A stretch of DNA of 64,000 bases from Saccharothrix sp. NRRL B-16348 (GCF_001280085.1 NZ_LGED01000200.1:136679-200678), one strand, 5' to 3'; positions 7,836 through 17,898 are shown, numbered from the stretch's first letter. The notes: generated from the letters alone by a model not told the origin. Translations and numbers: made by a program.

Positions 7836-10084
7836 TGGCCGTTGCCGCGCGACTCGGACGGCGCAGGGTGCCGGTGGTGTTGCAGGCAAGCCGCGCAGAG
7901 TGCGGCGTCGCGTGCCTGACCATGGTGCTCAACCACCACGGTCACACGATCTCGCCGCAGGAGGTGCGGCGGTTGTGCCCGGTCGGCCGTGACGGGATCA
8001 GCGCGGGCGTCATGGTCCGAGCCGCCAAGCAGCTGGGTCTGCGGGCCGGCGGCTACCCGGCGGTCCCGGCCGTCTTCGACCAGGTGCCGCTGCCGGTGAT
8101 CGCGCACTGGGAGGACGACCACTTCGTCGTCGTGGAACGCATCTCCGACCGCGGCGTCGACCTGGTGGACCCCCGGCTCGGACGGCGGCGGCTGTCGCCC
8201 GCGGAGTTCGCCGCCGGGCTGGGCAAGGTCGTGCTCAGCGTCCGACCCGCCGATGGCACGAAGCCCGGCGGCCAACGCGCCGAACCGTTCTGGCGCCGCT
8301 ACCTGCGGTCGCTGCTCGCGCTGCCCGGCATCCGCGGGCTGCTGGCGCAGGTGCTGCTGGTGAGCCTGGTCGCGCAGGCGCTCGTGGTCGCGATGCCGCT
8401 GGCCACCAAGCTCGTAATCGACGAGACGGCCACCCTGCGCGGCTCGTCGCTGATGACCCTGCTCGGCCTGGGCGTGCTGGTCGTGGCCGTCGCGCAACTG
8501 GTCACCGGCCTGCTGCGGGCGGCGTTGCTCGTCGGGTTGCAGGGCAGGCTCGACACCCAGGCCCTGCTCGGGTTCAGCGCGCACCTGCTGCGGCTGCCGA
8601 TGCGGTTCTTCGAACAACGCAGCACCGGCGACCTGGTGACCCGGTTCGGCAGCATCGCCATGCTGCGCGAGCTCATGACCGGGCAGACCCTGGGCTCGCT
8701 GCTCGACGCCGTGCTCGTGCTGACCTACCTCGGCCTGTTGTTCTTCGTCGACCTGACCGTCGCGCTCGCGGTGCTGGCCGTCGCCGTCGCCGTGGTCGTG
8801 CTGCTGTGGAGCACGACCCGGGTGGTGCGCGAACGCATGGCGCTGGACCTGGCCACGCAGTCCGAAGCCCAGGGCTACCTGGTGGAGATGCTCGAAGGCA
8901 TGAGCACCGTCAAGGCCGCTGCGGCCGAGGGCCGCGCCATGGGCAGGCTGTCGACCCTGGTGTCCACCTGGACGTCGGTCACCCTGCGCCGCGGCTACCT
9001 CGCCTCCACCATCGACGCGGTCACCTCGACGTTGCGCTTCGTGACACCGCTGCTGGTGCTGTGGCTGTGCCTGACCCGGGTGCTCGACGGCACCCTGTCA
9101 CCCGGCACCATGCTCGCGGTCACCTGGCTGGCCGCCGCGATCCTCACCCCGCTGGCCTCGGTCGCGGTCAACGGCCAACGCCTGCAACTGGCCGGCGCGC
9201 AGCTACAACGCCTCGCCGACGTGCTCGACACCGCCGCCGAGCCGCGACCCGAGCCCTCCGCAGACGCAGCGCCGCTGCGGTTACGGGGTGCGATCGAACT
9301 CGACCGGGTCGGCTTCGGTTACGACCCCTACAGCCCCGCGGTCCTGCACGACGTCACCGTCACCATCCACCCCGGTCAACGCGTCGCCGTGGTCGGCTCC
9401 ACCGGCTCGGGCAAGACCACTTTCGGCATGCTCCTGCTCGGCCTCTACACGCCCACGGCGGGCACCATCCGCTTCGACGGCCACGACACCGGCATACTCG
9501 ACCCGCGCACACTACGCGGCCAGATCGGCGTGGTCTTGCAGGAGCCGTTCGTGTTCAGCGGCACCATCCGCGACAACATCACCCTGCACGACCCGGCGAT
9601 CACCGACGAGGAGATCGCGCGGGCCGCGCGACTGGCCGGGCTGCACGACGAGATCACCGGCATGCCCCAGGGCTACGCCACCCGCCTGGCCCAACGCGGC
9701 ACCGGGCTGTCCGGCGGCCAACGCCAACGACTCGCCCTGGCCCGCGCCCTCGTACGCCGACCCGCCGTGCTGCTGCTCGACGAGGCCACCAGCCACCTCG
9801 ACGCCGTCACCGAGGCCCAAGTCCACCGCAACCTCGCCGACCAGCGCTGCACCCAGATCGTCATCGCCCACCGGCTCAGCACCGTCCGCGACGCCGACAA
9901 GATCCTCGTCCTGCACGACGGACGTCTGGTCGAAACCGGCACCCACGACGAACTGCTCACCCGTGACGGGCACTACACCGCGCTGGTCACCGCACAACTC
10001 GACCAGCCCACGACCGCACCACAAGTGCCCACACCAGCCAACTCCGCGACAGCGGAGACCACCCACGGCAACGGAAGGAGGTGA
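7835..10084 (+). CDS. Peptidase-containing ABC transporter (C39 domain)
   Basis: This 749-residue bacteriocin-type exporter cleaves GG leaders and exports the cargo peptide. The C39 domain has catalytic Cys23 (RAECGVACLTMVLNHHG), His in HWEDDHFVVVE and Asp in VDPRLGRR. A six-helix membrane domain (about residues 150-440) is followed by an ABC domain with GSTGSGKTT, the Q-loop VLQEPFVFSGT, GTGLSGGQRQRLALARAL and VLLLDEATSHLD, and the switch His in IAHRLST. The precursor peptide starts eight bases after its stop. No LanM, LanC, radical-SAM or HlyD-type gene is adjacent, so the cargo may be exported unmodified or modified by an enzyme elsewhere. Confidence 0.92.
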   Translation: MAVAARLGRRRVPVVLQASRAECGVACLTMVLNHHGHTISPQEVRRLCPVGRDGISAGVMVRAAKQLGLRAGGYPAVPAVFDQVPLPVIAHWEDDHFVVVERISDRGVDLVDPRLGRRRLSPAEFAAGLGKVVLSVRPADGTKPGGQRAEPFWRRYLRSLLALPGIRGLLAQVLLVSLVAQALVVAMPLATKLVIDETATLRGSSLMTLLGLGVLVVAVAQLVTGLLRAALLVGLQGRLDTQALLGFSAHLLRLPMRFFEQRSTGDLVTRFGSIAMLRELMTGQTLGSLLDAVLVLTYLGLLFFVDLTVALAVLAVAVAVVVLLWSTTRVVRERMALDLATQSEAQGYLVEMLEGMSTVKAAAAEGRAMGRLSTLVSTWTSVTLRRGYLASTIDAVTSTLRFVTPLLVLWLCLTRVLDGTLSPGTMLAVTWLAAAILTPLASVAVNGQRLQLAGAQLQRLADVLDTAAEPRPEPSADAAPLRLRGAIELDRVGFGYDPYSPAVLHDVTVTIHPGQRVAVVGSTGSGKTTFGMLLLGLYTPTAGTIRFDGHDTGILDPRTLRGQIGVVLQEPFVFSGTIRDNITLHDPAITDEEIARAARLAGLHDEITGMPQGYATRLAQRGTGLSGGQRQRLALARALVRRPAVLLLDEATSHLDAVTEAQVHRNLADQRCTQIVIAHRLSTVRDADKILVLHDGRLVETGTHDELLTRDGHYTALVTAQLDQPTTAPQVPTPANSATAETTHGNGRR

Positions 10085-10091
10085 ACCCACC

Positions 10092-10211
10092 ATGGAGGAG
10101 ATCCTGGAGCTGACCGACACCGAGCTCGACACGGTCGTCGGCGGCCAGGGCGACGTCAGCACGTGCGCCGCCACCCCGGACGGCGTCTGCGTGTGCAGCG
10201 CCACCGTGTAA
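10092..10211 (+). CDS. Double-glycine-leader precursor peptide, 39 aa
   Basis: A near-perfect Shine-Dalgarno (GGAAGGAGGTGA, ending at 10083) precedes the ATG at 10092. The leader MEEILELTDTELDTVVGG (18 residues) has the acidic, Leu-spaced pattern and GG cut site recognised by C39 transporters. The predicted 21-residue core contains STCAATPDGVCVCSATV, with three Cys including a CxC pair and several Thr/Ser but no Lys or Arg. It could be a disulfide peptide, a thioether RiPP or a metal-binding peptide. It is directly behind the C39 transporter and in front of a strong terminator. Confidence 0.85.
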   Translation: MEEILELTDTELDTVVGGQGDVSTCAATPDGVCVCSATV

Positions 10212-10245
10212 CCCCGACCAACCACTGCAGGTGGTCGAGGCACAA

Positions 10246-10290
10246 CCGGTGGTGAGCGGGCCAGCTTGACCCTAGCCCGCTCACCACCGG
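10246..10290 (+). terminator. Terminator of the peptide cassette
   Basis: Perfect 16-base arms CCGGTGGTGAGCGGGC (10246-10261) and GCCCGCTCACCACCGG (10275-10290) enclose a 13-base loop, 35 bases after the precursor stop codon. Confidence 0.85.
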
Positions 10291-10484
10291 CCCTCACAGG
10301 GCCGACCACATCGACCCCGCGCTCATCCTTGCAGCCACACGCGCCGATCGCAGCCACCCGACAGCCACAGGTTCGCGACGAGCCCTCCGCGGACATCGAC
10401 CACGGCTCGGAGCTGACCACCGCACCGTTCCAGCACGAATCACGTTCCGACGGTGTCAGGACCGGTCGGCACCGCGATGACGTC

Positions 10485-11465
10485 GGGATGGGCGTCGGCC
10501 CGTCGGGCCTGGTCGCGGAGAGCGACTACGCCGCGCTGGACGAGGAGCGGCTGGCACGGGGGCAGCGGATCGCGCCGGAGGGCAACGCCCACCAGTCGGA
10601 GCTGTCGCCGAACCGGAAGTTCATGATCGGCACCGACGAGGACTTCAGCCCGTACCGCGTCACGGCGAGGATCGACTCCGGCCCGTACGCCGGTCAGGAG
10701 TACAACGCCACGTCCGCGGCCTACACCAAGCCGATCGACGACACCACGACGATCAGCGGCGGCAGCACGTACGTCGGGCAGGCGTGCGCGGCGCTCCCGC
10801 CCGGCACCGGCACGGCCCTGGTCGAACGCGGCGTGTGCACGTTCCAGGCGAAGCTGGACAACATCATGGCCGCCGGCTACACGGCGGGGATCGTGTTCCA
10901 GAACGTCCGGTCGGACTGCCTGGGCGGGTCCACGATGGCCGCGGAAGGTCCCATCCCGTACGTGTTCGTCGACCGGTACGCGGGCCTGCGGCTGCTGGGC
11001 GTGCCCGGTGTGACGGAGGCGAACGCGTGCACCACGCCGACGCCCGCGGCCGGCGGCGAGTCGACCACGATCCAGTCCGTCTTCGACGGGTGGGATTACG
11101 TGCGCCTGTTCGGCACCGACATACCCAGGTCCGGGACCGGCTCGATCCGGCAGTTCGACACCTACACGGTGCCCGAGGCGCAGGACCCGGCCTACGCGCG
11201 CGGGTTCGGTGACCTGTCGGTCCACGAGGTGGCCATGGACCCGGAGAACAACAAGCTCGCCTACCTGTCGTACTACGCCGCCGGGCTGCGGGTCGTGGAG
11301 TACGGGCGCGACGGCATCCGGGAGGTGGGCGCCTTCATCGACGAGGGAGGCAACAACTTCTGGGGCGTCGAGGTCTGGCGGGACGAGACGGGGGAGCAGT
11401 ACGTGCTCGCCGGCGACCGCGACTTCGGCCTCTACGTCTTCCACTACGACGGCCGATCAGGGGTC
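10485..11465 (+). pseudogene. Truncated PA-domain/LVIVD-type secreted protein
   Basis: The frame encodes the middle and end of a large secreted actinobacterial protein: HQSELSPNRKFMIGTDEDF, then a protease-associated (PA) domain with VERGVCTFQAKLDNIMAAGY and IPYVFVDRYAG, then LAYLSYYAAGLRVVEYGRDG and VLAGDRDFGLYVF, typical of LVIVD beta-propeller proteins. The N-terminal propeller blades and signal peptide are missing. The residues before about 10485 are unrelated low-complexity sequence, and I see no ribosome binding site. It ends by running into the CsoR-like promoter at 11478. It is most likely the 3' remnant left by a rearrangement. Confidence 0.7.
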
Positions 11466-11477
11466 CGTCGGGACACC

Positions 11478-11504
11478 TTGACGACCTATACCCCTAGGGG
11501 GTTA
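11478..11504 (+). promoter_or_regulatory. TTGACG promoter element with CsoR-like operator
   Basis: TTGACG (11478-11483) is followed six bases on by TACCCCTAGGGGGTTA (11489-11504), a GC-flanked dyad of the TACCCC-GGGGTA class bound by copper-sensing CsoR proteins. Three other sites in the window have a similar -35-plus-dyad layout. It lies upstream of the serine hydrolase. Confidence 0.6.
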
Positions 11505-11545
11505 ACGTATCGACGATTCCGAGTCAGGTCTGTGGGGGTGCGGAC

Positions 11546-12661
11546 GTGAGTGTCGACGGGTTCGTCGCGAGCGGGTACGAGAAGGTCAGCCAGGTCTTCA
11601 CGGATCTGGTCGACGAAGGCCGGGAGACCGGTGCCAGCTTGTCGGTGTGGGCTGGTGGGCGCGAGGTCGTCCACTTGAACGGTGGCTGGCTGGATGTGGC
11701 GCGGAGTCGTCCCTGGCGTGGTGACACGCTGGTCACCACGTACTCGACGTCCAAGCCGTTCGCCGCGCTCACGGCTCTTGCCGCGGTCGCCAATGGCGCG
11801 CTGTCACTGGATGAACCGGTAGCGACCTACTGGACGGAGTACGCGACCGGTGGCAAGGAGGGCACGACGCTGCGGCAGATCCTGACCCACAGGGCGGGTC
11901 TGCCGGCGTTCCCGCGGTCAGCCGGCGAAGTCGACCTCTTGGACGACATAGGGCTGCGGCGGGTGCTCGCGGAGGCCACGGCGGAATCCGCGCCTGGATC
12001 GGTCCTCGCCGAGCACGCGCTGACGTACGGTCACCTGATCGACGGTGTACTCCGTGCGGCCACGGGCCGGTCGCTGGGGGAGATCTACGCCGACGTGATC
12101 CGCCCAGTGCTGGACATCGACGCCTGGTTCGGCGTTCCGGAGCGTCACCTGGACCGCGTGGCCGAGCTCGAACTGGGCGTCGACGGCAGCGCCGACGACC
12201 TCGTGGCTGAGGTCGCATCCTCCTACGAACGGGCGCTCGCCATACCCGCGGGTGCGCTGGACCCGGCTCGGCTGAACTCGCCGGACTGGCACCAAGCGGT
12301 GTTCGGCGCGAGTGGCCTGCACGCCTCGGCGACGGCATTGGCGAAGTTCTACGCAAGCCTCACGGCCGAGGACGGACCGGTCCGTCGGCTGCTGGGGGCG
12401 GAACTGCACGCCGAGTACCTGACGTCCCAGGTGTGCGGTTACGACGAGGTCGTCGGCACGACGGTCAACTGGACGCTGGGCTTGTTCCGCACGGACTCGT
12501 TCATCGGCCTGGGTGGATTCGGCGGGTCGGCTGCCTGGTGGTCGCTGCGCAACGACCACGCGGTGGGTTACGTGACCCGCCGTCTCCACGATCACTCCCG
12601 GATCGCCGAGATCGCCGCAGTGCTGGGTGACGACATCAACCTCCAGGTCACTTGCCGCTGA
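11546..12661 (+). CDS. Serine hydrolase of the class C beta-lactamase/esterase family
   Basis: The 371-residue protein has the active-site SxxK motif (YSTSKPFA), the tyrosine motif YGH in ALTYGHLIDGVL and the family fold markers ILTHRAGLPAFP and GLGGFGGSAAWW. Such proteins (EstB/Lpq-like) are esterases, D-amino-acid peptidases or penicillin-binding-protein relatives. There is no signal peptide, so it is probably cytoplasmic. GTG 11546 is the start of the open frame and fits the domain. The promoter in front carries a CsoR-like dyad, but the substrate and regulation are unproven. Confidence 0.85.
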   Translation: MSVDGFVASGYEKVSQVFTDLVDEGRETGASLSVWAGGREVVHLNGGWLDVARSRPWRGDTLVTTYSTSKPFAALTALAAVANGALSLDEPVATYWTEYATGGKEGTTLRQILTHRAGLPAFPRSAGEVDLLDDIGLRRVLAEATAESAPGSVLAEHALTYGHLIDGVLRAATGRSLGEIYADVIRPVLDIDAWFGVPERHLDRVAELELGVDGSADDLVAEVASSYERALAIPAGALDPARLNSPDWHQAVFGASGLHASATALAKFYASLTAEDGPVRRLLGAELHAEYLTSQVCGYDEVVGTTVNWTLGLFRTDSFIGLGGFGGSAAWWSLRNDHAVGYVTRRLHDHSRIAEIAAVLGDDINLQVTCR

Positions 12662-12696
12662 GCGAGTCGCCGGTCTACGTCGACTCAGCTCACGCC

Positions 12697-14211
12697 TCAT
12701 GCGCCGACCAAGACGGTTCGACGCCGCGCCCTGGTGCAGGCGACGTAAAGCATCCGGTCGATCTCCTCGGTGTGGAGAAGACCCGTGCGGAGTCGCGCAT
12801 GCTCCGTCTCGGACAACGCCACACCCACGGTGTCCCACTCTCCACCTTTGGCCTGGTGCGTCGTGAGTCCGAGCACCGGCTGATCATCGCGGGCCAGCCG
12901 TGTGGCGAGGGCGGCCAAGCGTCCGGTGTGGGCAGGGTGAGCACGCCGCAGCGGACGTGGAGAGACGTCCTTGATGATGTCCGCCAACTCTGCGTACGCG
13001 CTGTTGACGGACGCGGCCCCGGTTGCGAGCAGGTCGAGGACTCGTTGGAGCTCACCGTGCAGCTGGTCCGGGATCGCAGGATCCGTAATGGCCAAGGCGA
13101 GAAGCGCGTCGGCCAGGTAGGTGGCCGGCTGGCCGAGTACGGTGCTGGTCATGTGATTCAGGAGGAGGGTGGCGGCGGCCTCCTCGGCGCCACCTTTGAA
13201 CGACTGGAACGCAAGTGGCAGGATCTGATCGCTTGTGGTCCACAGTTGCTTCCACATGACGGCCAAGACGACGTCCACGTCGTTCGCGACAATGGCCTGG
13301 CCGATCGTGTCCAGGGTGACGCCGTGTCCGGCTCGAAGGTCCTCTGCGAGCTTCCGCTGGGACGGGGCACGCCATCGGAAGGATTGGGTCAGCGCAAGGG
13401 TGCGAGTGCCCGTGCGGTCCAGGAGTTCGGGGATCGCTTCAGGGCGTGCGCCGCGAAAGACGTAGAGGGCTTGCCACGGATCCCCGACCAAGGTGATCGA
13501 CAAGTCGGCTTGCACGGCCAACTCGATGATCTTGAGGTCGAGGTCGTTGGCATCGAAGACTTCATCGACGATCAACGCACGAGTCGTTTCTGCCAACCGC
13601 GCGCGGACTCGCTCTGCGATGTCGGTGTCCTCCAAAGCGGCGTCGAGCGCGTCCCGGACGTCCTGATGCGTACAGATGCCTTCCTCGAGACGGCTGTCGA
13701 TCACTTCAAGCAGTACGCGCGAAGCCTTGTGGCGCAGCACGCCCACGAACTTGATCTCACCGGAGTCCACGACAACCTCGTATGACTCGTCGGTCCACTC
13801 GGCCCGGCCGAAAGCGGTCCAACTGTCGACAACGGTGAGTTCCGTGTGTCCGGTCGGCCAACGCAGCAGCCCGCTGTCCAGCAGATCGCGCAACAGGTCG
13901 TTCATGATCGTATCCAGCGTCACGATGCGATGCGGCCAGCCGAGGGAGGCCGGTCCCCAGATGCGCTTGACCCGTCGCTGCAGGTTCCAGGTGGCCGCAC
14001 GGGTGAAGCTGACGGCGGTCACCGCCCGGTGATCGGTGCGTGCCTCGGGGGCGAATCGCAGCACTCCGAATCGCTGGGCGGCGACCGTCGTCTTGCCTGT
14101 ACCGGGTCCCGCGTCGATGAACAGGCGCTTCTCCGTGCTGGCACCGGCGACGGCCTGCTGGCTGGTGAGGTCGGCCGCCCGCACGTCACTCGTCGCTGGT
14201 TCGCGCGTCAC
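12697..14211 (-). CDS. UvrD-like helicase, Gabija GajB-like
   Basis: The 504-residue superfamily 1 helicase has Walker A ([16 protein letters not shown]), motif II ([12 protein letters not shown]), motif III ([15 protein letters not shown]), motif V ([13 protein letters not shown]) and motif VI ([12 protein letters not shown]). The length equals that of GajB in Gabija anti-phage systems (about 490-500). Its GTG overlaps the stop of the OLD-family nuclease by four bases, the usual GajA-GajB order. In known Gabija complexes GajB joins a GajA tetramer and senses or processes DNA ends. The defence role is inferred from domain pairing and order. Confidence 0.85.
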   Translation of the reverse strand: MTREPATSDVRAADLTSQQAVAGASTEKRLFIDAGPGTGKTTVAAQRFGVLRFAPEARTDHRAVTAVSFTRAATWNLQRRVKRIWGPASLGWPHRIVTLDTIMNDLLRDLLDSGLLRWPTGHTELTVVDSWTAFGRAEWTDESYEVVVDSGEIKFVGVLRHKASRVLLEVIDSRLEEGICTHQDVRDALDAALEDTDIAERVRARLAETTRALIVDEVFDANDLDLKIIELAVQADLSITLVGDPWQALYVFRGARPEAIPELLDRTGTRTLALTQSFRWRAPSQRKLAEDLRAGHGVTLDTIGQAIVANDVDVVLAVMWKQLWTTSDQILPLAFQSFKGGAEEAAATLLLNHMTSTVLGQPATYLADALLALAITDPAIPDQLHGELQRVLDLLATGAASVNSAYAELADIIKDVSPRPLRRAHPAHTGRLAALATRLARDDQPVLGLTTHQAKGGEWDTVGVALSETEHARLRTGLLHTEEIDRMLYVACTRARRRTVLVGA

Positions 14212-16178
14212 TCCGGTCCGTCCTCGACCACCGACTCACCCGGCGATTCCCCAGGCGCGTCGGCCGCGGCTGTGACCGGCGTCGGGTAGAGGAAGTCGAA
14301 GATCTCCGCGAAGTGCGAGGGCACCGCCAAGCTCACCGCGTTGGAATAGCGCTGGTCCGCGAGTCGGGCGGCCAAGGCCAGCGCGAACTCGCCCTTCCGG
14401 GGTGCTCCCGGCCCCTGCGGTGTCGCCGGCCGGCTCTTGGTGGCCTTGCGAGCGCTGCGGAACAGCTCGTGGATCACAGCGGTGTCCAATGGATCAGGTA
14501 CGGCGAGGTCAAGTTCCCCGAGGGCGACCGCGATGTGGGCCTCATTGCCTTCGACGATCGATGGTTCAAGCGTCGGGTGGCTGTGCACCACTTTGACCAC
14601 CAGCGGATCGTGGGCTTCGTCCGTCAGCCATGAGGGCGGTGTGGGTAGCTCGTCGAGGGGTTTGTCGCTGTCGCGCAGCACGGCCAATCGGTCGCACAGT
14701 TCGTGTCCGCGGGTCGCGAGCAGGCGTACCGCCCAGGGGCCCACCTTGGTGCCCATCGGCACGATGCTCAATGCGTCGACGAACGACTGCTTGTCGATGT
14801 CGGATCCCGCCCAGGCCCAGCCGAACTCGCGGACCAAGGCGGCGTCGGTGACTCCTTCGACCAGCAGCAGTCGTTCAGCGAAGAGGGCGGCCGAACGACT
14901 CGCGTCCAGGTGCAACCTGGTCTTGCGCAGTACTTCCGCGCGGTCCGGGATGTCGAGTTGCGCGATGCCCCGGCACACGCGACGTCCTCCTCGGTCACGC
15001 CGGAGGACGACGATGTCCTCGGGAGCGCACGAGGTGATGATGTCGGTGGCGTGGCTGGAGAGGATGATCTGCAGCTCGGGCCGCTGGCGGACGATCCGCT
15101 GCAGGTACCGCGCCAGGGAGTGCTGCAGCTGTGGGTGCAGGTGCGCTTCGGGCTCTTCGATCAGCACCGTGACGTGCAGAGGACGAGACGGAAAGAACGA
15201 GTCCTCTTCGCTTTCACGCTCCGCCTGGGCCTGGAGCAGCCGGGCCTCCGCCTCGGCGGCCACCTGCGACTCCGACGGTGACGAGGCCGGTTCGGTGGCG
15301 GTGCCCTCCGGGGTGGTCGCCGTCTCGGTGGGGGCGGTTGGAGCTTCGGCCTCTCTCGCGGCGCGCTGCTGGTCTGGGATCGCCGCCAGCGTGACGGCGA
15401 TGTGGAGCAGGTTGACGTACCCGAGCCCCGAGACTTCGAGCGGTCGGGCGTGCTCACGTCCTTCGAGTACCGCGAGCATCAACTCCAGGACCCTGGCCAA
15501 GTAGGTGTCGTCGATGACTTGACCGCGCACGTAAGGCCAGTTGCGGGCCACACCGGCGGACAACGACTGGAGATGGTCCGCGATCCGCTGTTCCACGGCC
15601 TGGATGAGTCCGTCGTCGGTGAGCTGTTCGAGCAGGTGCGACGCTCGCGCTCGTAATCCGCCCAGGTCGCGACCTTTACCCGTGTTCTGCTGCTGTGCGC
15701 GAAGCAGTTCGACGAGGATTCGCGCCTCGCGACGCGCGAGCTCGTCGACCGGATTGCGTCCAGCCGGCAGGTACACGAGCCGGAACGAGTCGGCCAGATC
15801 GCTGTGCACGAGCCACTCTGTCGACACCCTGCCCAGATCGCGCCGCAACCCACGGGTCCAGCCCACCGCGGTCGCTCCCGGAGTGGGCCTCCCTCCGTGA
15901 GCCTGCATCGACCGGCCGAGCGGGCTCTCGTCCGCGAGTTCGGGCGCGAAGGTCCACTCGACCTCCACCGACCTCTCACCGTTGCCCAGCGTGGCGGCGC
16001 TGGGTCCGGCCAGGCGTGGGAAGACCTTCGGATGGGCAAGTTGCAATGCCTCGGCGACGGTGGTCTTGCCCGCACCGTTGGCGCCTACCAGGACGGAGAA
16101 CCGACCGGGCAGTCGAACCTCCAAGTCGTGCTCGGCGCTGGCGCGCAAGCCTCGCACCATCAACTTGCTGAGGTACAC
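14208..16178 (-). CDS. OLD-family ATPase-nuclease, Gabija GajA-like
   Basis: This protein of about 656 residues has an N-terminal ABC-type ATPase ([45 protein letters not shown]) and a C-terminal Toprim nuclease ([25 protein letters not shown]). GajA proteins are nucleotide-sensitive DNA nickases. GTG 16178 is preferred over the longer start at 16202 because GGAGG stands at 16189-16193 and the protein then begins [10 protein letters not shown], the usual OLD start. A Pro/Thr/Glu-rich insertion (about residues 275-325) makes it longer than typical GajA (about 580). Confidence 0.85.
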   Translation of the reverse strand: MYLSKLMVRGLRASAEHDLEVRLPGRFSVLVGANGAGKTTVAEALQLAHPKVFPRLAGPSAATLGNGERSVEVEWTFAPELADESPLGRSMQAHGGRPTPGATAVGWTRGLRRDLGRVSTEWLVHSDLADSFRLVYLPAGRNPVDELARREARILVELLRAQQQNTGKGRDLGGLRARASHLLEQLTDDGLIQAVEQRIADHLQSLSAGVARNWPYVRGQVIDDTYLARVLELMLAVLEGREHARPLEVSGLGYVNLLHIAVTLAAIPDQQRAAREAEAPTAPTETATTPEGTATEPASSPSESQVAAEAEARLLQAQAERESEEDSFFPSRPLHVTVLIEEPEAHLHPQLQHSLARYLQRIVRQRPELQIILSSHATDIITSCAPEDIVVLRRDRGGRRVCRGIAQLDIPDRAEVLRKTRLHLDASRSAALFAERLLLVEGVTDAALVREFGWAWAGSDIDKQSFVDALSIVPMGTKVGPWAVRLLATRGHELCDRLAVLRDSDKPLDELPTPPSWLTDEAHDPLVVKVVHSHPTLEPSIVEGNEAHIAVALGELDLAVPDPLDTAVIHELFRSARKATKSRPATPQGPGAPRKGEFALALAARLADQRYSNAVSLAVPSHFAEIFDFLYPTPVTAAADAPGESPGESVVEDGPE

Positions 16179-16349
16179 CCTGAGATCGCCTCCACGCATC
16201 ACGCCGACCGCACCTGATCATCCACAGGTCAGCAGGGACGTCGGACTCGACCCGACCGTCGTTACAACCGACCCGGCAGCCGCGTGTAGCGGTCGCGGGT
16301 CGGTATGTCGGTGAACGCCGGAGACCTGCGGCATCGGCACTTAAACTGA

Positions 16350-16412
16350 ACAGTGCTGTTTGACTTGTCGTCGCGTACGGTCGTACCGTAGCTCGACAGT
16401 GGTGTTCGACTT
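16350..16412 (+). promoter_or_regulatory. Paired 17-base direct repeats and a dyad before the MFS gene
   Basis: ACAGTGCTGTTTGACTT (16350-16366) and ACAGTGGTGTTCGACTT (16396-16412) are direct repeats 46 bases apart. Between them lies TACGGT-CGT-ACCGTA (16375-16389). The first repeat contains the palindrome AACAG-TG-CTGTT. The arrangement suits an operator for a repressor of the efflux gene, with no regulator assigned. Confidence 0.55.
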
Positions 16413-16428
16413 AACCGAGGGAGATCCG

Positions 16429-17898
16429 GTGTCGCAGCCATCGGGCACGCAACACGGACATGGGCACGGCCACGGGCACGGGCACAGTGAGGCACCGGCG
16501 GATCCTCGTCGCTGGCGGCTGCTCGTGCTGCTGTGTCTCGCGCAGTTCATGGTGATCCTCGACGTCACCGTGGTGAATGTCGCCCTTCCGGTGATCGAGT
16601 CCGACCTGGATCTCGACCGGGCGGCCGTGCCGTGGGTGGTCACCGCGTACACGCTCACGTTCGGTGGGCTGTTGATGCTCGGTGGACGTCTGGCGGACCT
16701 CGTGGGGAAGCGCCGTATCTTCCTCACCGGTTTGGTGATCTTCACATTGGCGTCCGTCGGATCCGGTCTCGCAATCTCCGGCACGATGCTGGTCGTGGCA
16801 CGAGGGCTGCAGGGCGTAGGAGCGGCGATGCTCTCGCCCGCTGCTCTGTCCATCATCACGACGACCTTCGCGGGTGCCGACCGCAACCGTGCGCTGGGTG
16901 TGTGGGCGGCTATCGGTGGCGCGGGTGCCGCGATCGGGGTACTGCTCGGAGGCGTGCTGTCCGCGGGTCCGGGCTGGGAGTGGGCCTTCTTCATCAACGT
17001 CCCCGTCGGCGTCGCCGTGTTCCTCGCCCTTCCGGCGTCCAAGGTGGACGGTCGTGCACACGACGGTTCGCGGCCCGACATCGCAGGTGCTGTGCTGATC
17101 ACGGCGGCGGGCGGCCTCATCATCTACGCGTTGATCAATGCCGGAGGTGCCGGCTGGGGAGCGGTATCCACGTTGGTCCCGCTGGGCGTCGGCATCCTGG
17201 CCGCTGCCTTGTTCGTCGTGGTTGAGCGCAAGGTGGCCGCACCGCTCGTCCCCTTGGTCCTGCTGCGGCGGCGTCCGGTGATCGCGGGCAACCTGGTAAT
17301 GGTGGCCGCCGCGGGCCTGCTCATCGCCAGCTTCTTCCTCGCGTCGCTCTACGCACAGCACGTCCTGCGCATGGGACCGCTCGAGACCGGCCTGCTGTTC
17401 CTGCCGGTCGCCATCGTCATCACGATCGGGGCGCACCTCGGTGCACGCATGATCACCGCGTCCGGGTGGCGGCCGGTGGCCGGGATCGGGTTCGCGGTCG
17501 CAGCGGTCGGGTTCTTCCTCTTGTCGCGCGTGCCCGCGGACGGGTCGGCGTGGGTGCACCTGCTCCCCGGTTTCGCGATCGCCGGCGCCGGTTTGGCGAC
17601 TACCTTCGTCACCGCGACCACGAGTGCGATGACCGCCGTCGAGCACAGCATGGCAGGCGTCGTATCGGGACTGGTCAACACAGGGCACGAGATCGGCGCA
17701 GCCCTCGGTGTCGCGTTCGTGGCCGCGATTGCGGGCGCGGGCGTCGAGGGCGCTGTCGAGGCCTCGGCCCAGGTGCAAGGATTCGGCTCGGCGTTCCTCG
17801 CCGCCGGCATTGCGGCCCTGGTCGCCGCAGGGCTGTCGGTGGTCCTCCTACCGGCGGGGAAGCCTGACCCCTCGCACGGTCCCATGATGGCCCACTAG
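16429..17898 (+). CDS. DHA2-family MFS exporter with His-rich N-terminus
   Basis: The 489-residue drug:H+ antiporter has about 14 transmembrane helices and the family motifs AQFMVILDVTVVNVALP (motif D1), GGRLADLVGKRRIF (motif A) and GAAIGVLLGG (motif C). GTG 16429 is selected by GAGGGAG about six bases upstream and puts a (His-Gly)n tract (HGHGHGHGHGH) at residues 8-18, facing the cytoplasm. Such tracts bind Zn, Ni, Co or Cu and are unusual in this family. Downstream and convergent is a BlaI-type repressor. The substrate is unknown. Confidence 0.88.
   Translation: MSQPSGTQHGHGHGHGHGHSEAPADPRRWRLLVLLCLAQFMVILDVTVVNVALPVIESDLDLDRAAVPWVVTAYTLTFGGLLMLGGRLADLVGKRRIFLTGLVIFTLASVGSGLAISGTMLVVARGLQGVGAAMLSPAALSIITTTFAGADRNRALGVWAAIGGAGAAIGVLLGGVLSAGPGWEWAFFINVPVGVAVFLALPASKVDGRAHDGSRPDIAGAVLITAAGGLIIYALINAGGAGWGAVSTLVPLGVGILAAALFVVVERKVAAPLVPLVLLRRRPVIAGNLVMVAAAGLLIASFFLASLYAQHVLRMGPLETGLLFLPVAIVITIGAHLGARMITASGWRPVAGIGFAVAAVGFFLLSRVPADGSAWVHLLPGFAIAGAGLATTFVTATTSAMTAVEHSMAGVVSGLVNTGHEIGAALGVAFVAAIAGAGVEGAVEASAQVQGFGSAFLAAGIAALVAAGLSVVLLPAGKPDPSHGPMMAH

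Noticed and set aside
7171..10211. Lanthipeptide cluster
   Set aside because: No LanM, LanB/C, LanKC or other dehydratase/cyclase gene is present within the surrounding 10 kb, so only the leader/transporter type is supported.
12652..13785. Plus-strand frame of 377 codons opposite the helicase gene
   Set aside because: The minus strand has all helicase motifs; the plus frame is low-complexity without any family signal.
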